Positions 53,798 through 62,384 of a stretch of 64,000 bases of DNA are shown piece after piece. The number at the start of each line of letters is the position of its first letter. Position 1 is the stretch's first letter. Source of the DNA: Defluviitaleaceae bacterium (GTDB lineage: Bacteria > Bacillota > Clostridia > Lachnospirales > WQUN01); NCBI GenBank assembly GCA_009780585.1, contig WQZS01000004.1:1-64000 (forward strand). Reading direction: 5' to 3'. The translations under genes and the position numbers were made by a program. Below the pieces are notes generated by a model. The model saw nothing but the letters and a program-made list of their open reading frames with translations. It had not been told where the DNA came from and did not search any database.

Positions 53798-55129
53798 CTA
53801 TTCCCCTTTTATCGTCCGTTCCAACTCAGCAATAATCTCATGCAGCTTGGCATCATATTCAAGTTCCGCGGCAATCTTCTCGCAACTATGGATAACCGTC
53901 GTATGATCACGCCCGCCGAACATCTTACCCACATCGGGCAGGGAAACCTCCATCAGCTTACGGCACAAATACATAGCGATTTGACGTGGGAAAACGATGT
54001 TCTGCGTGCGGCGGCGGCTGTTGAGCTCCTCCGGGGTAAGGGAGAAATGGGAGGACACGATCTTTTGGATATAAGGGACGGTGATTTCCGGCGGGATGTG
54101 GCCCTTGAGCTGATCCTTAAGGGCGGTCTCGGCGAGTTGGAGGGTTATCTCCTGGTTCTTGGTAAGGCGGGAATACGCGGTGATTTTATTGAGTGCGCCT
54201 TCCAAATCGCGGATGTTGGACACGACATTACGCAGGATAAATTCCTTGACGGCGATAGGGATATCGAGGTTTTCGCGGCGGAGCTTCTTTTCGAGGATGG
54301 CGGCGCGGGTTTCGTAGTCGGGCATGGTGATGTCCACTTGCAAACCCATGGAGAAGCGCGAGGTCAAACGGTCCTCAAGGCCGGACAGCTTGTTCGGCGG
54401 CAAGTCGCTGGTGATGACGATTTGCTTATTATTATTATAGATATCGTTGAATGTGTGGAACATTTCTTCCTGGGTGGATTCCTTACCTTCCAGGAACTGC
54501 ACGTCGTCGATCAAAAACAGGTCGCAATCGCGGTATTTATTCCTGAATTGCAACGCGGTTTGCTCCCTCAACGCGGTGATGAACTCGTTGGTGAAGGTTT
54601 CCGACGAAACGTAGCGTACCTTCATGGCGGGGAAATTTTCGCTTACTTGGTTCCCGATGGAATGGATCAGATGCGTCTTGCCCAAGCCCACGCCGCCGTA
54701 CAGGAACAACGGGTTATACCCCTCAGCGCCGGGTGTTTCGGACACGGCCTTAGCCGCGGCGAAGGCAAGCTGGTTGCATTTGCCCTCAACGAAATTCTCG
54801 AACACATAACGCGGGGAAAGGTGGGTTTTGGTGTAGTTGTCGTTTTTCTTGCGGGCGGGGCCGGATTCGGATAAATCCTCCGGCGAAATGATGCGCACCT
54901 CGATATCGTCGAAATCAACCTCCGCCGCTTCGCAAAAGCATCGGGAAATATCGAAGAGGTACCGCTTAATGATCGAAGGCTTTTGGAAGTCATTGGGCGT
55001 TTTAAGGAAGACGACCCCGTTTTTGTAGGTGTGCGGGGTCAAGGTTTTGATGACGGTCGTATATGTAGCTTCGGTGACGACGTCCTTTAACAGGGTCGCT
55101 GTTTTTAACCAAATCGTTTGCAAATCCAT
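53798..55129 (-). CDS. dnaA: Chromosomal replication initiator DnaA
   Basis: 443 residues from ATG 55129 after GAGGATAACC; the longer frame to 55171 would include a DnaA box. Domain I starts MDLQTIWLKTATLLKDVV, Walker A LFLYGGVGLGKTHLIHSIG (about 142-160), Walker B LFLIDDVQFLEGKE, sensor region DRLTSRFSMGLQVDI, and the domain IV signature GGRDHTTVIHSCEKI. Typical length. Confidence 0.98.
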   Translation of the reverse strand: MDLQTIWLKTATLLKDVVTEATYTTVIKTLTPHTYKNGVVFLKTPNDFQKPSIIKRYLFDISRCFCEAAEVDFDDIEVRIISPEDLSESGPARKKNDNYTKTHLSPRYVFENFVEGKCNQLAFAAAKAVSETPGAEGYNPLFLYGGVGLGKTHLIHSIGNQVSENFPAMKVRYVSSETFTNEFITALREQTALQFRNKYRDCDLFLIDDVQFLEGKESTQEEMFHTFNDIYNNNKQIVITSDLPPNKLSGLEDRLTSRFSMGLQVDITMPDYETRAAILEKKLRRENLDIPIAVKEFILRNVVSNIRDLEGALNKITAYSRLTKNQEITLQLAETALKDQLKGHIPPEITVPYIQKIVSSHFSLTPEELNSRRRTQNIVFPRQIAMYLCRKLMEVSLPDVGKMFGGRDHTTVIHSCEKIAAELEYDAKLHEIIAELERTIKGE

Positions 55130-55150
55130 GGTTATCCTCGCTTTTGCCGA

Positions 55151-55290
55151 GTTATCCACAACACTTTCCACAAGCTGTTGATAAATCGCGGTTTATATGG
55201 GATTGCGTTTGTTTATTATACCAAACGGGATGAGTGATTTCCACAGGCTTTACACAGGGGGTTAACAAGGGTTTAACAGAATAATCCACA
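55151..55290. promoter_or_regulatory. oriC: oriC part 1: DnaA-box cluster upstream of dnaA, with dnaA promoter
   Basis: Perfect TTATCCACA at 55152-55160, then TTTCCACAA 55165, TTATCAACA reversed at 55176-55184, ATTTCCACA 55237 and AATCCACA 55283. On the minus strand TGGAAA (55238-55243), 17 bases and TATAAT (55215-55220) form the likely dnaA promoter. A DnaA box covers its -35, as expected for autoregulation. Confidence 0.82.
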
Positions 55291-55324
55291 TATGTGATAC
55301 AATCTTTATATGTACATGTAACCT

Positions 55325-55497
55325 CCCCGCGGGGTGCGATATGGCTAAGCGCGTCTCACGAAAAACGCGATTGCCGGCTCCGTCGGGCAAGTGCTTGTGT
55401 CGGTTGACAAGCACCCGACACCAAGCACGTAAGCCCGCCGTTCGCCGGAAATCACGTTTTTCGTGAGACGCGCTTAGCCATATCGCACCCCGCGGGG
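55325..55497 (+). repeat. Giant hairpin with conserved core, copy 3
   Basis: Arms 55325-55367 and 55455-55497 are perfectly complementary over 43 bases. The core reads GGCTCCGTCGGGCAAGTGC, then TTGTGTCGG, loop, CCCGACACCAAGCAC, GTAAGCCCG, then CCGTTCGCCG. Compared with copy 2, at least five stem positions change on both strands so that pairing is kept. It lies between the DnaA-box cluster and copy 4. Confidence 0.88.
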
Positions 55498-55524
55498 ATG
55501 GTGTAATGGTAGCGGAAAAGCATA

Positions 55525-55708
55525 CCCCGGCGGGTGAAGGAACTCCCACGGAGCGATTGGCGGAATCGGGTACATGGCGGCGAAGGGGCGGCTTACGTGC
55601 TTGGTGTTTGGCTTCCGAAGGAAGACGAACACAAGCACTTGCCGCACCGAGTCGACAGGTGCCTGATTCCGTCACAAGCGACGGGGGACGTTCCTTCGCC
55701 CGCCGGGG
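55525..55708 (-). repeat. Giant hairpin with conserved core, copy 4
   Basis: Arms CCCCGGCGGGTGAAGGAAC (55525-55543) and GTTCCTTCGCCCGCCGGGG (55690-55708), one G-T pair. The next stem is CGGAATCGGGTAC/GTGCCTGATTCCG with two G-T pairs. The minus strand has the core GACTCGGTGCGGCAAGTGC, TTGTGT, a small extra hairpin, then ACACCAAGCACGTAAGCC and TTCGCCG. It faces copy 3 in opposite orientation, 27 bases apart, just upstream of recD2. Confidence 0.85.
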
Positions 55709-55760
55709 AGTGGACACATACGTATAAACATAAAATTCGGTAACCGGAAAAGGACTTTTC

Positions 55761-58094
55761 ATGAATAACCAACAAAACGCGCACCAACTCGAAGGTACGG
55801 TGGAAAACGTCATTTACCATTCGGAAGACAGCGGTTTTTCGGTGTTCGTCCTTCGTTTGGAAAGCGACGCGCTTCAAATCGACCTTACGCAATATATGGG
55901 CGAGGAGGAAGGCTGCATCACCTGTACGGGATTTTTCCCGAATATATATGAAGGGGAACGTTTACATATCAGCGGGCGGTTTACCAACCATCCGCGTTAC
56001 GGATGGCAGATACAAGTGGCGCACGCGCGGCGGCTCGCCCCCACGAATTTGTCGGGTATTGAAAAATACCTGGCCAGCGGCGTGATTAGGGGCATCGGTG
56101 AGCGTACAGCCAAGCGCATCGTGGCGCGGTTCGGCGCGGATACGTTTGACGTGATCGCCAACGAGCCGGAGCGTATCGCTTCGCTAAGGGGTATTTCGTT
56201 GAAAATGGCGCAGAAATTCTCGGAAGCCTTTCACGCGCAAGGCGACCAGCGGCAAGCGATATTATTTTTGCAAGAATACGGTATTTCCCCGAACATGGCG
56301 ATGCGCATTTATAAAAAATATAAAGACGAGACCGTTGAACTCGTGCGCACCAACCCCTTCCGCTTGGCTGATGATATCGACGGCATCGGTTTTAAGACCG
56401 CGGATGCAATCGCGCGACGTTTGGGTTGTGAGCCGCACGCGCCCGAGCGCGTTTCCGCGGGGGTGCGTTTCCTTTTGTGGGAGGCTTCCAACGAAGGCCA
56501 TGTGTACTTGCCGCAATCGGAATTGTTGCGCCATGCCCGCGAATTGTTGGGTGTGGACGCCGCATTGATCGAAAATGAATTCATTCGGATGCAAATGGAC
56601 CGGTTGATCGTGCGGGAAATCCCCCCTTCGCCGCCCGGCAGAAACGAACCGCTCGTCTTCGTCAGCGCATTGTATTACGCTGAAGGGGGCGTGGCGCGCC
56701 AATTGATGTCGCTCGCGGCGGCGCACGGGGAATTTATGGATATGGAAAACGGTGACTTTTCCGCAAATTGCGAAAAGGTTGGCGATATATCCCTTTCGTA
56801 TGGGCAAGCTAAGGCAATCGAAGCTGCCATGACCCAAGGTGTGCTGGTCATCACCGGCGGGCCGGGTACGGGCAAGACGACGGTAATCAATACATTGATC
56901 GGGATGCTGGAGAAGGCGGGGCAGAAGGTTATCCTTGCCGCGCCTACGGGCCGCGCCGCCAAGCGTATGACCGAGGCGACCGGACGCGAGGCAAAGACAG
57001 TCCATCGTTTGCTGGAGGTTTCGTTTATTCCGTCCGATTCGTCCTCCTATGGGAGTAACGGGCGCATGGTGTTTAATAAAAACGAGGACAGCCCGCTGGA
57101 ATGTGATGTATTGATCGTGGATGAAGCGTCCATGATGGATATTTTACTGACACATAATTTACTTAAAGCCGTAGCCGTGGGGACGCGGCTTATTTTGGTG
57201 GGCGACGTGGATCAATTACCCAGCGTGGGGCCGGGCAACGTATTGAAGGATATCATCGACGGCAATGCGGTCACGGTCGTGCGCCTGACGGAAATCTTCC
57301 GCCAAGCGCAGGAAAGCGCGATCATCATGAACGCCCACCGTATCAACCAAGGCCAATATCCGGAAACCAACCAAAGGGAAAAAGACTTCTTCTTCGTCAA
57401 GCGCAACCGACCGGAGGACGTGGCTGAAACCCTCCTTGACCTCGTGACCAACCGATTGCCCGCGTTTATGCCGCTGGATATCAAAACGGACATCCAAATC
57501 CTTACCCCCATGCGTAAAACACCGCTGGGGGTCGGGCGTTTGAACGTATTGCTGCAAGCCCGCATCAACCCGCCTGCGCCCGATAAAAGGGAACGTGAAT
57601 CGGGCGCGACAGTCTTCCGCGAGGGCGATAAGATAATGCAAATCCGCAATAATTACGACACGGCATGGGAGCAGCTTGACAACCCCCGCCATACATCCCG
57701 TGTGGTGGACCGCGGCGTGGGTATTTATAACGGTGACATGGGAATCATCACCGAAATCGACGAAGACGCGGGCTGCATGACCGTGCTGTTTGACGACAAC
57801 CGCAGGGTCTTCTATGAATTTTCGCAGCTTGACGACCTCGAGCTCGCTTATGCCGTGACGGTGCATAAATCGCAGGGCAGCGAATATAAGGCCGTCGTTA
57901 TCCCCATTTTCGGCGGGCCGCCCATGCTGTTGTCGCGTAATTTGCTGTACACCGCCGTCACGCGCGCGCGTGAATTGGCCGTGCTTGTGGGCTTGCCCGA
58001 AACGATGCACCGCATGGTGGACAACGACAAGGTGATGGCGCGTTATACAGCCCTGGCGCGGCGGTTGCGCGAGCTTCACGAAATGCGGCTTTAA
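55761..58094 (+). CDS. recD2: ATP-dependent RecD-like DNA helicase RecD2
   Basis: 777 residues. An N-terminal OB-like region and helix-hairpin-helix repeats (GIGERTAKRIVARFGADTFDV, GIGFKTADAIARRLG) precede the SF1 helicase: Walker A ITGGPGTGKTTVINTLIG (about 365), Walker B LIVDEASMMDI, VGDVDQLPSVGPGNVL and the C-terminal VHKSQGSEYKAVVIP. RecD2 works 5' to 3' in recombination and fork repair. It is divergent from dnaA and ends by overlapping comF (TAATG). Confidence 0.95.
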   Translation: MNNQQNAHQLEGTVENVIYHSEDSGFSVFVLRLESDALQIDLTQYMGEEEGCITCTGFFPNIYEGERLHISGRFTNHPRYGWQIQVAHARRLAPTNLSGIEKYLASGVIRGIGERTAKRIVARFGADTFDVIANEPERIASLRGISLKMAQKFSEAFHAQGDQRQAILFLQEYGISPNMAMRIYKKYKDETVELVRTNPFRLADDIDGIGFKTADAIARRLGCEPHAPERVSAGVRFLLWEASNEGHVYLPQSELLRHARELLGVDAALIENEFIRMQMDRLIVREIPPSPPGRNEPLVFVSALYYAEGGVARQLMSLAAAHGEFMDMENGDFSANCEKVGDISLSYGQAKAIEAAMTQGVLVITGGPGTGKTTVINTLIGMLEKAGQKVILAAPTGRAAKRMTEATGREAKTVHRLLEVSFIPSDSSSYGSNGRMVFNKNEDSPLECDVLIVDEASMMDILLTHNLLKAVAVGTRLILVGDVDQLPSVGPGNVLKDIIDGNAVTVVRLTEIFRQAQESAIIMNAHRINQGQYPETNQREKDFFFVKRNRPEDVAETLLDLVTNRLPAFMPLDIKTDIQILTPMRKTPLGVGRLNVLLQARINPPAPDKRERESGATVFREGDKIMQIRNNYDTAWEQLDNPRHTSRVVDRGVGIYNGDMGIITEIDEDAGCMTVLFDDNRRVFYEFSQLDDLELAYAVTVHKSQGSEYKAVVIPIFGGPPMLLSRNLLYTAVTRARELAVLVGLPETMHRMVDNDKVMARYTALARRLRELHEMRL

Positions 58095-58771
58095 TGAAAA
58101 TCCTCGATTGGTTCTACCCGCCCGTGTGCATGGGTTGCCGTGCGTTGCTCCCGCTTAACGATGAACGACGTTGCGCCGTATGGCTGTGTCCGGAATGTGA
58201 AGCGCTGATCGAACCGCCGGGGGATGAACCCGATTTACGCGCAAATTCCGCGGCCTTTCATTTTACATACAACCGTTCCGCCTTTGTGTACGGCGGGATA
58301 TTGCGCGACATCATCCGCGATGTAAAATTCCGCGGCAAGAAAAACCATGCCCGCGCCCTCGGGCGTTTATGGGCGGAAAGCTGCCGACATCTGCCGACGG
58401 AGGAGTTTATATTGGTTCCCGTCCCCCTGCATCCCCGTAAGGAACGCGAACGCGGCTTTAACCAAGCGGAGGTATTGGCCCGCGAATTATCGAAGGGTAT
58501 GAACCTTCCCGTGCAAAACGTGTTAATCCGCGTAATCGACACGCTCCCGCAAGCGGGACTGCATCCCGCGCGCCGCGCGGAAAACGTTATGGATGCATTC
58601 CGTATCGCGCCGCGCTATCTTGTAAGGGATGAATCGTATATAATGGTAGACGATATCTTCACTACGGGCGCGAGCCTTAACGAATGTGCCCGTACGTTGA
58701 TAGCGGGGGGCGCGCGCGAAGTCGCGTGTTTGACGTTGAGCGTCTCATTAAAGAAGGAGGATGGGGTATGA
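58094..58771 (+). CDS. comFC: ComF family amidophosphoribosyltransferase-like protein
   Basis: 225 residues. A Cys set at the start (PPVCMGC and LCPECEALI) is followed by the phosphoribosyltransferase fold with RDIIRDVKFRGKKNHARALG, VPVPLHPRKERERGFNQAEVLA and the PRPP loop YIMVDDIFTTGASLNECARTL. ComF proteins support DNA uptake and recombination. Downstream of recD2 and one frame step before the next gene (ATGA). Confidence 0.92.
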   Translation: MKILDWFYPPVCMGCRALLPLNDERRCAVWLCPECEALIEPPGDEPDLRANSAAFHFTYNRSAFVYGGILRDIIRDVKFRGKKNHARALGRLWAESCRHLPTEEFILVPVPLHPRKERERGFNQAEVLARELSKGMNLPVQNVLIRVIDTLPQAGLHPARRAENVMDAFRIAPRYLVRDESYIMVDDIFTTGASLNECARTLIAGGAREVACLTLSVSLKKEDGV

Positions 58772-59151
58772 ACGAGGAAAGATACACCGGGACGGAACGC
58801 AGGAAACAACCGGATTGGATGATTAAAGGGGCAACGATACTCAACGTCCTTGCCTGGTTGCTGACGACTTTTTCGCTGTTGGCTATCGACATCGCCTCCC
58901 CCAACCAGGATAATATGTTCACTCATTACTTCGACATGGCCGAACGCGTGGTATGGGACGAATTTTGGATATTGGCGGCGTATATCCTGCTAGTCATGTC
59001 GGTGGTATCGTGCGTGGTGTCGTTTGTGTTGCACGTTTTACGCAAACGCAGGAAAGCCGATAAACTGCGCGTTTCCATTATTATTATTAACGCGTTGACG
59101 ATCATTGGGTTTATATTGTTCATCTATCGCTTCGGGTTTCAACTTTTTTAG
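58768..59151 (+). CDS. Small three-helix membrane protein
   Basis: 127 residues from ATG 58768 after AAGGAGG. Three hydrophobic helices (about 20-42, 66-92, 104-125) with a charged loop LRKRRKADKLR before the last. Its position just before flgM recalls the small membrane proteins found upstream of flgM in Clostridia, but I see no family mark. ATGA overlap with comF. Confidence 0.8.
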   Translation: MNEERYTGTERRKQPDWMIKGATILNVLAWLLTTFSLLAIDIASPNQDNMFTHYFDMAERVVWDEFWILAAYILLVMSVVSCVVSFVLHVLRKRRKADKLRVSIIIINALTIIGFILFIYRFGFQLF

Positions 59152-59160
59152 GCGGAAAAC

Positions 59161-59188
59161 TAATATATTCCCGAATACCTGCCGATAC
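59161..59188 (+). promoter_or_regulatory. Sigma-28 (SigD)-type promoter of flgM
   Basis: TAAT, 16 bases, GCCGATAC, against the consensus TAAA-N15-GCCGATAT. It lies 35 bases upstream of the flgM start, fitting the known control of flgM by the sigma factor it binds. Confidence 0.72.
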
Positions 59189-59222
59189 TAAAGTAGGAAC
59201 AAATGGAAAGCAGGGGATACCT

Positions 59223-59510
59223 ATGGACATAAGGATTACCGGAGCATACGGCGTATACAAAACGCAGCCCGTAACGAAGACGGGCGCGCCCTTTTCAATA
59301 AAGGGCAGCGTAAAAGCGAACGCCATCGATAGCGTATCCTTCAGCGCGGTGGCGAATGAACTTAATGTGGCGCGCAGGGCAATGAGGGAAGTACCCGACG
59401 TGCGCGAAGCACGCGTTGTTCAGCTCAGGGAGCAATTGAATTCGGGTACGTATGAGGTAAGCGCCGCCGACATCGCCGCGAGGATTTTCGGCGTAGGCAG
59501 CGAGGAGTAA
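59223..59510 (+). CDS. flgM: Anti-sigma-28 factor FlgM
   Basis: 95 residues. Starts MDIRITGAYGVYKTQPV and ends with the sigma-binding part DSVSFSAVANELNVARRAM...REARVVQLREQLNSGTYEVSAADIAARIFG. It holds the flagellar sigma factor until the hook is complete. An AGGGG site precedes the ATG. Confidence 0.9.
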   Translation: MDIRITGAYGVYKTQPVTKTGAPFSIKGSVKANAIDSVSFSAVANELNVARRAMREVPDVREARVVQLREQLNSGTYEVSAADIAARIFGVGSEE

Positions 59511-59580
59511 CGTATAGGCGGGACAGCAAGGACGCGTCCCGTTTATGCGAAACGTAATTACAAATACAAGGACGTTATCC

Positions 59581-59622
59581 AAACTCTTCCACTCCGGTGA
59601 CCCCGGAGGGGGGGAGTTTTTT
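59581..59622 (+). terminator. Terminator or attenuator between flgM and flgN
   Basis: AAACTC...CTCCGG pairs with CCGGAG...GAGTTT (59581-59619), followed by TTTTTT. It divides flgM from flgN-flgK. Confidence 0.8.
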
Positions 59623-59651
59623 ATTACCGAAATATAAGGAGCAAAAAACCC

Positions 59652-60146
59652 ATGGCAGGGATGATCAATCAATTAATCGATATCTTGGGCGAACAAGCCG
59701 ACCGTTGCGGGGAACTGTTGGGCCTCGCGAAGGAAAAGAAGGACGTCATCGTAAGTAATAATATAGAAGAACTTCAAAAGATCACCAACCTCGAGAATAT
59801 GGTTATCAGCCAAAACAACCGCTTGGAAAGGCAGCGGATATCCCTAACCGCCGATATCGCCGAGGTTTTGGGCAAACGCGGGCAGGTCATGGACATCGCC
59901 GCTTTGACCGAATGTATGGAAGGCCAGCCCCAACAGGAACCCCTGCGCGAAGCGGGCAACCGGTTACGGGGCGTCATTTCCGAGCTAAAGGAAGCCAATG
60001 ACCTAAACAATACCTTGATACAAAACGCGTTGGACTACGTGGAATATTCGCTTAACGTAATCCGCACATCGGACCGGATCAGCGGGCCCGAATACCCGGC
60101 GAACGATAAAGGCGAAGCCTACGGCGCGTTCGACGCGAGAAAATAA
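59652..60146 (+). CDS. flgN: Flagellar export chaperone FlgN
   Basis: 164 residues, a long helical coiled coil (INQLIDILGEQADRCGELLGLAKEKKDVIV, NNIEELQKITNLENMVISQNNRLE) as in the FlgN family. It escorts FlgK and FlgL to the export gate. AAGGAG sits nine bases before the ATG; flgK starts 12 bases after its stop. Confidence 0.9.
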   Translation: MAGMINQLIDILGEQADRCGELLGLAKEKKDVIVSNNIEELQKITNLENMVISQNNRLERQRISLTADIAEVLGKRGQVMDIAALTECMEGQPQQEPLREAGNRLRGVISELKEANDLNNTLIQNALDYVEYSLNVIRTSDRISGPEYPANDKGEAYGAFDARK

Positions 60147-60158
60147 AAGGAGAACGAT

Positions 60159-62318
60159 ATGGGATTTTCGGGATTATCCATAGCCACCAGCGGCCTGCGC
60201 GTCGCCCACGCCAACCTTGCCGTAACCGGGCACAACATGACCAACGCCGAGATACGGGGCTTCTCGCGCCAACGCATCGTGCAGAAGGAATCCTTTACAT
60301 GGGACCGTGGCGTGGCCCTAAACGGCGACCGCATGATCGTGGGCATGGGCGCGGACCGCAACGCCGTACAGCAGCTCCGCAACGAATTCCTTGACTTTAC
60401 ATATCGCACGCAGGTCGGGCGGCTGGGCTTCTATTCCACGCTCGCAACCGCCGGACGCGAAATCGAGAACATGCTGGGCGAATTGTACGGCGCGTACAAC
60501 TTCCAAGGCGTGGTCAACGACATGTGGTTTGCCATACAAGAACTCACCCGCCACCCCGACGGCTTCGCCACGCGGCAATTGCTCCTTTCCACGGCGAGTT
60601 CGTTTATCAATAAATCCCGCGAGGTTTATTTGGGTTTGGTGGAGGAACAACACAATTTAAACCATCAAGTCATCCAAACCGTAAACGATATCAATTTTTT
60701 GGTCGGCGAGGTTAACCGCCTTAACGAAGTCATCCGCCGCGGCGAAATGGCGGGCGACAACGCCAACGACTTCCGCGACCAGCGTAATATGATCCTCGAC
60801 CAACTCGCCGAGCTCATCCCCATCGATGTACGTGTGGACTCCCAAGGCAATTATAATATCCTGACCCAAGGGCATGAACTGTTAAACGTCGGCAACCAAT
60901 CGCTGATCGGCCTGCGTTTCGTGTCCGCGGATTATAATTTCGTTGTCCCCGTTTTGGGGACGGACGGGCAAACCATCGGTGCCGATGTACCGCCCGGGCA
61001 ATTCATCAATTTCATGTACCTGCGCCCGATCAATAACGAAAACGGCAACGACTTCGGCAAATTAAACGCCCTGCTTTTGGCGCGCGGCATGGCCCCGGCC
61101 AATTATATGAGCAGCGAATGGCCGCCCCCGGCGGAACGTTTGGCGGCTCTTGGGGACGCCTTGGCCGATGCGCTTAACAGCGTGGACTTTACCGTTTTCG
61201 ATGACCCCGTCAATCTACCGTTGGTAGCCGCGTTGGAAATGGTGTTCCCATCGGGGTCGGGACATCCGTTGCGCGACTTATTTGAAACGGCGCGTTCGAA
61301 TCCGGAAGACGCCGAGACAATAGCCGCGTTCGTGCTCGCTCTTAACGCGTTTATGAATGATCCCGCGAACAGTAACCCGTTGTCCGTCGAACTCGTCGCG
61401 CTGCAAAATATCATGGGCGTCATCGACGAAACCGAATGGGGACGGGTCGAAGCCGCTTTGGAACGGTACAAACTATTGGCCGACAACCTCGCCGCCGAGG
61501 AATATAACTATCAACTCCATTTATGGAGCATCGAACACGGCATGATCCCCCGCGTACAGCAGAATTTGGACGGCATCGCCAACGCCATGTTCACGATGCT
61601 CAACGATGCCTTAACCGGGCGCCTGCGGGAGGTTAACCCCAATTTCGTGCCCGGCAGCGACGCCAACCCACCCCCCGGCCACCCCAATTACGAGTTGCTG
61701 GCAGGCGGGCGTTACCGTTTCGTGTTCCCCGCGGAATACGACCCCGATGATCCCAATGACCCCAACCGCTTCAACCACGCCGTCCCGTGGGATTTAAACG
61801 GCGAACAGGCCGATGGCGGCATACCGCTGTTCGTGCGCCGTTATGCGTACGACAATATGCCGGTGGACCCCGCCAACCTCAATTCCCTTTATTCCATTGA
61901 AAATGTCATGATCAACCCGTTGCTGTTGCAACCGGGCGGGCATAATCTGCTGGCCTTGGCGTTGGACCGCGGCGCGGTTAACGATACGCGTGTGCTGGAA
62001 GCCTTGCAAAACGTATGGCGCGCCAACACCGGACCCTACACCGTGGAAATCGCCGGACGCCAACACCGCGTGCAAGATGCGTATATCCGCTTGGTGGGGC
62101 AAATCGCCACCGATGTGAACGAAGCCCTGCGCTACGTGGATGCCCAGCGCATCCAGGTCATCCAAGCCGACAACCGACGGATGGAGATCATGGGCGTATC
62201 CATGGACGAGGAGCTGGCCGCGATGCTGCGCTTCCAATACGCCTTCCAGGCCGCGTCGAGGGTAATCAACGTACTCGATTCCATGATTGAAACCATCGTT
62301 AGGATCGGCAGAGCGTAA
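60159..62318 (+). CDS. flgK: Flagellar hook-associated protein FlgK (copy 1)
   Basis: 719 residues. N-terminal coil GFSGLSIATSGLRVAHANLAVTGHNMTNAEIRGFSRQRI and C-terminal coil ELAAMLRFQYAFQAASRVINVLDSMIETIVRIG are the FlgK ends; between them, YDINF-like phrases (VNDINFLVGEVNRLNEVI, DFRDQRNMILDQLAELIPI). It is longer than E. coli FlgK (547) by extra outer domains (about 280-600). It joins the hook to the filament. Confidence 0.93.
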   Translation: MGFSGLSIATSGLRVAHANLAVTGHNMTNAEIRGFSRQRIVQKESFTWDRGVALNGDRMIVGMGADRNAVQQLRNEFLDFTYRTQVGRLGFYSTLATAGREIENMLGELYGAYNFQGVVNDMWFAIQELTRHPDGFATRQLLLSTASSFINKSREVYLGLVEEQHNLNHQVIQTVNDINFLVGEVNRLNEVIRRGEMAGDNANDFRDQRNMILDQLAELIPIDVRVDSQGNYNILTQGHELLNVGNQSLIGLRFVSADYNFVVPVLGTDGQTIGADVPPGQFINFMYLRPINNENGNDFGKLNALLLARGMAPANYMSSEWPPPAERLAALGDALADALNSVDFTVFDDPVNLPLVAALEMVFPSGSGHPLRDLFETARSNPEDAETIAAFVLALNAFMNDPANSNPLSVELVALQNIMGVIDETEWGRVEAALERYKLLADNLAAEEYNYQLHLWSIEHGMIPRVQQNLDGIANAMFTMLNDALTGRLREVNPNFVPGSDANPPPGHPNYELLAGGRYRFVFPAEYDPDDPNDPNRFNHAVPWDLNGEQADGGIPLFVRRYAYDNMPVDPANLNSLYSIENVMINPLLLQPGGHNLLALALDRGAVNDTRVLEALQNVWRANTGPYTVEIAGRQHRVQDAYIRLVGQIATDVNEALRYVDAQRIQVIQADNRRMEIMGVSMDEELAAMLRFQYAFQAASRVINVLDSMIETIVRIGRA

Positions 62319-62330
62319 CAAATAATATCC

Positions 62331-62347
62331 TTTACCATTATCATCAA
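62331..62347 (-). repeat. 17-base repeat, copy 3 (inverted)
   Basis: TTTACCATTATCATCAA, the exact complement of the copy at 52777, in the 66-base gap between the two flgK genes. Confidence 0.8.
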
Positions 62348-62384
62348 ACCATAAAATGCCATTTTTCGATAGGGGGCTCGTCCC

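Noticed and set aside
53663..54874. 403-codon ORF on the plus strand opposite dnaA
   Set aside because: Antisense shadow of dnaA, whose protein signatures are unmistakable.
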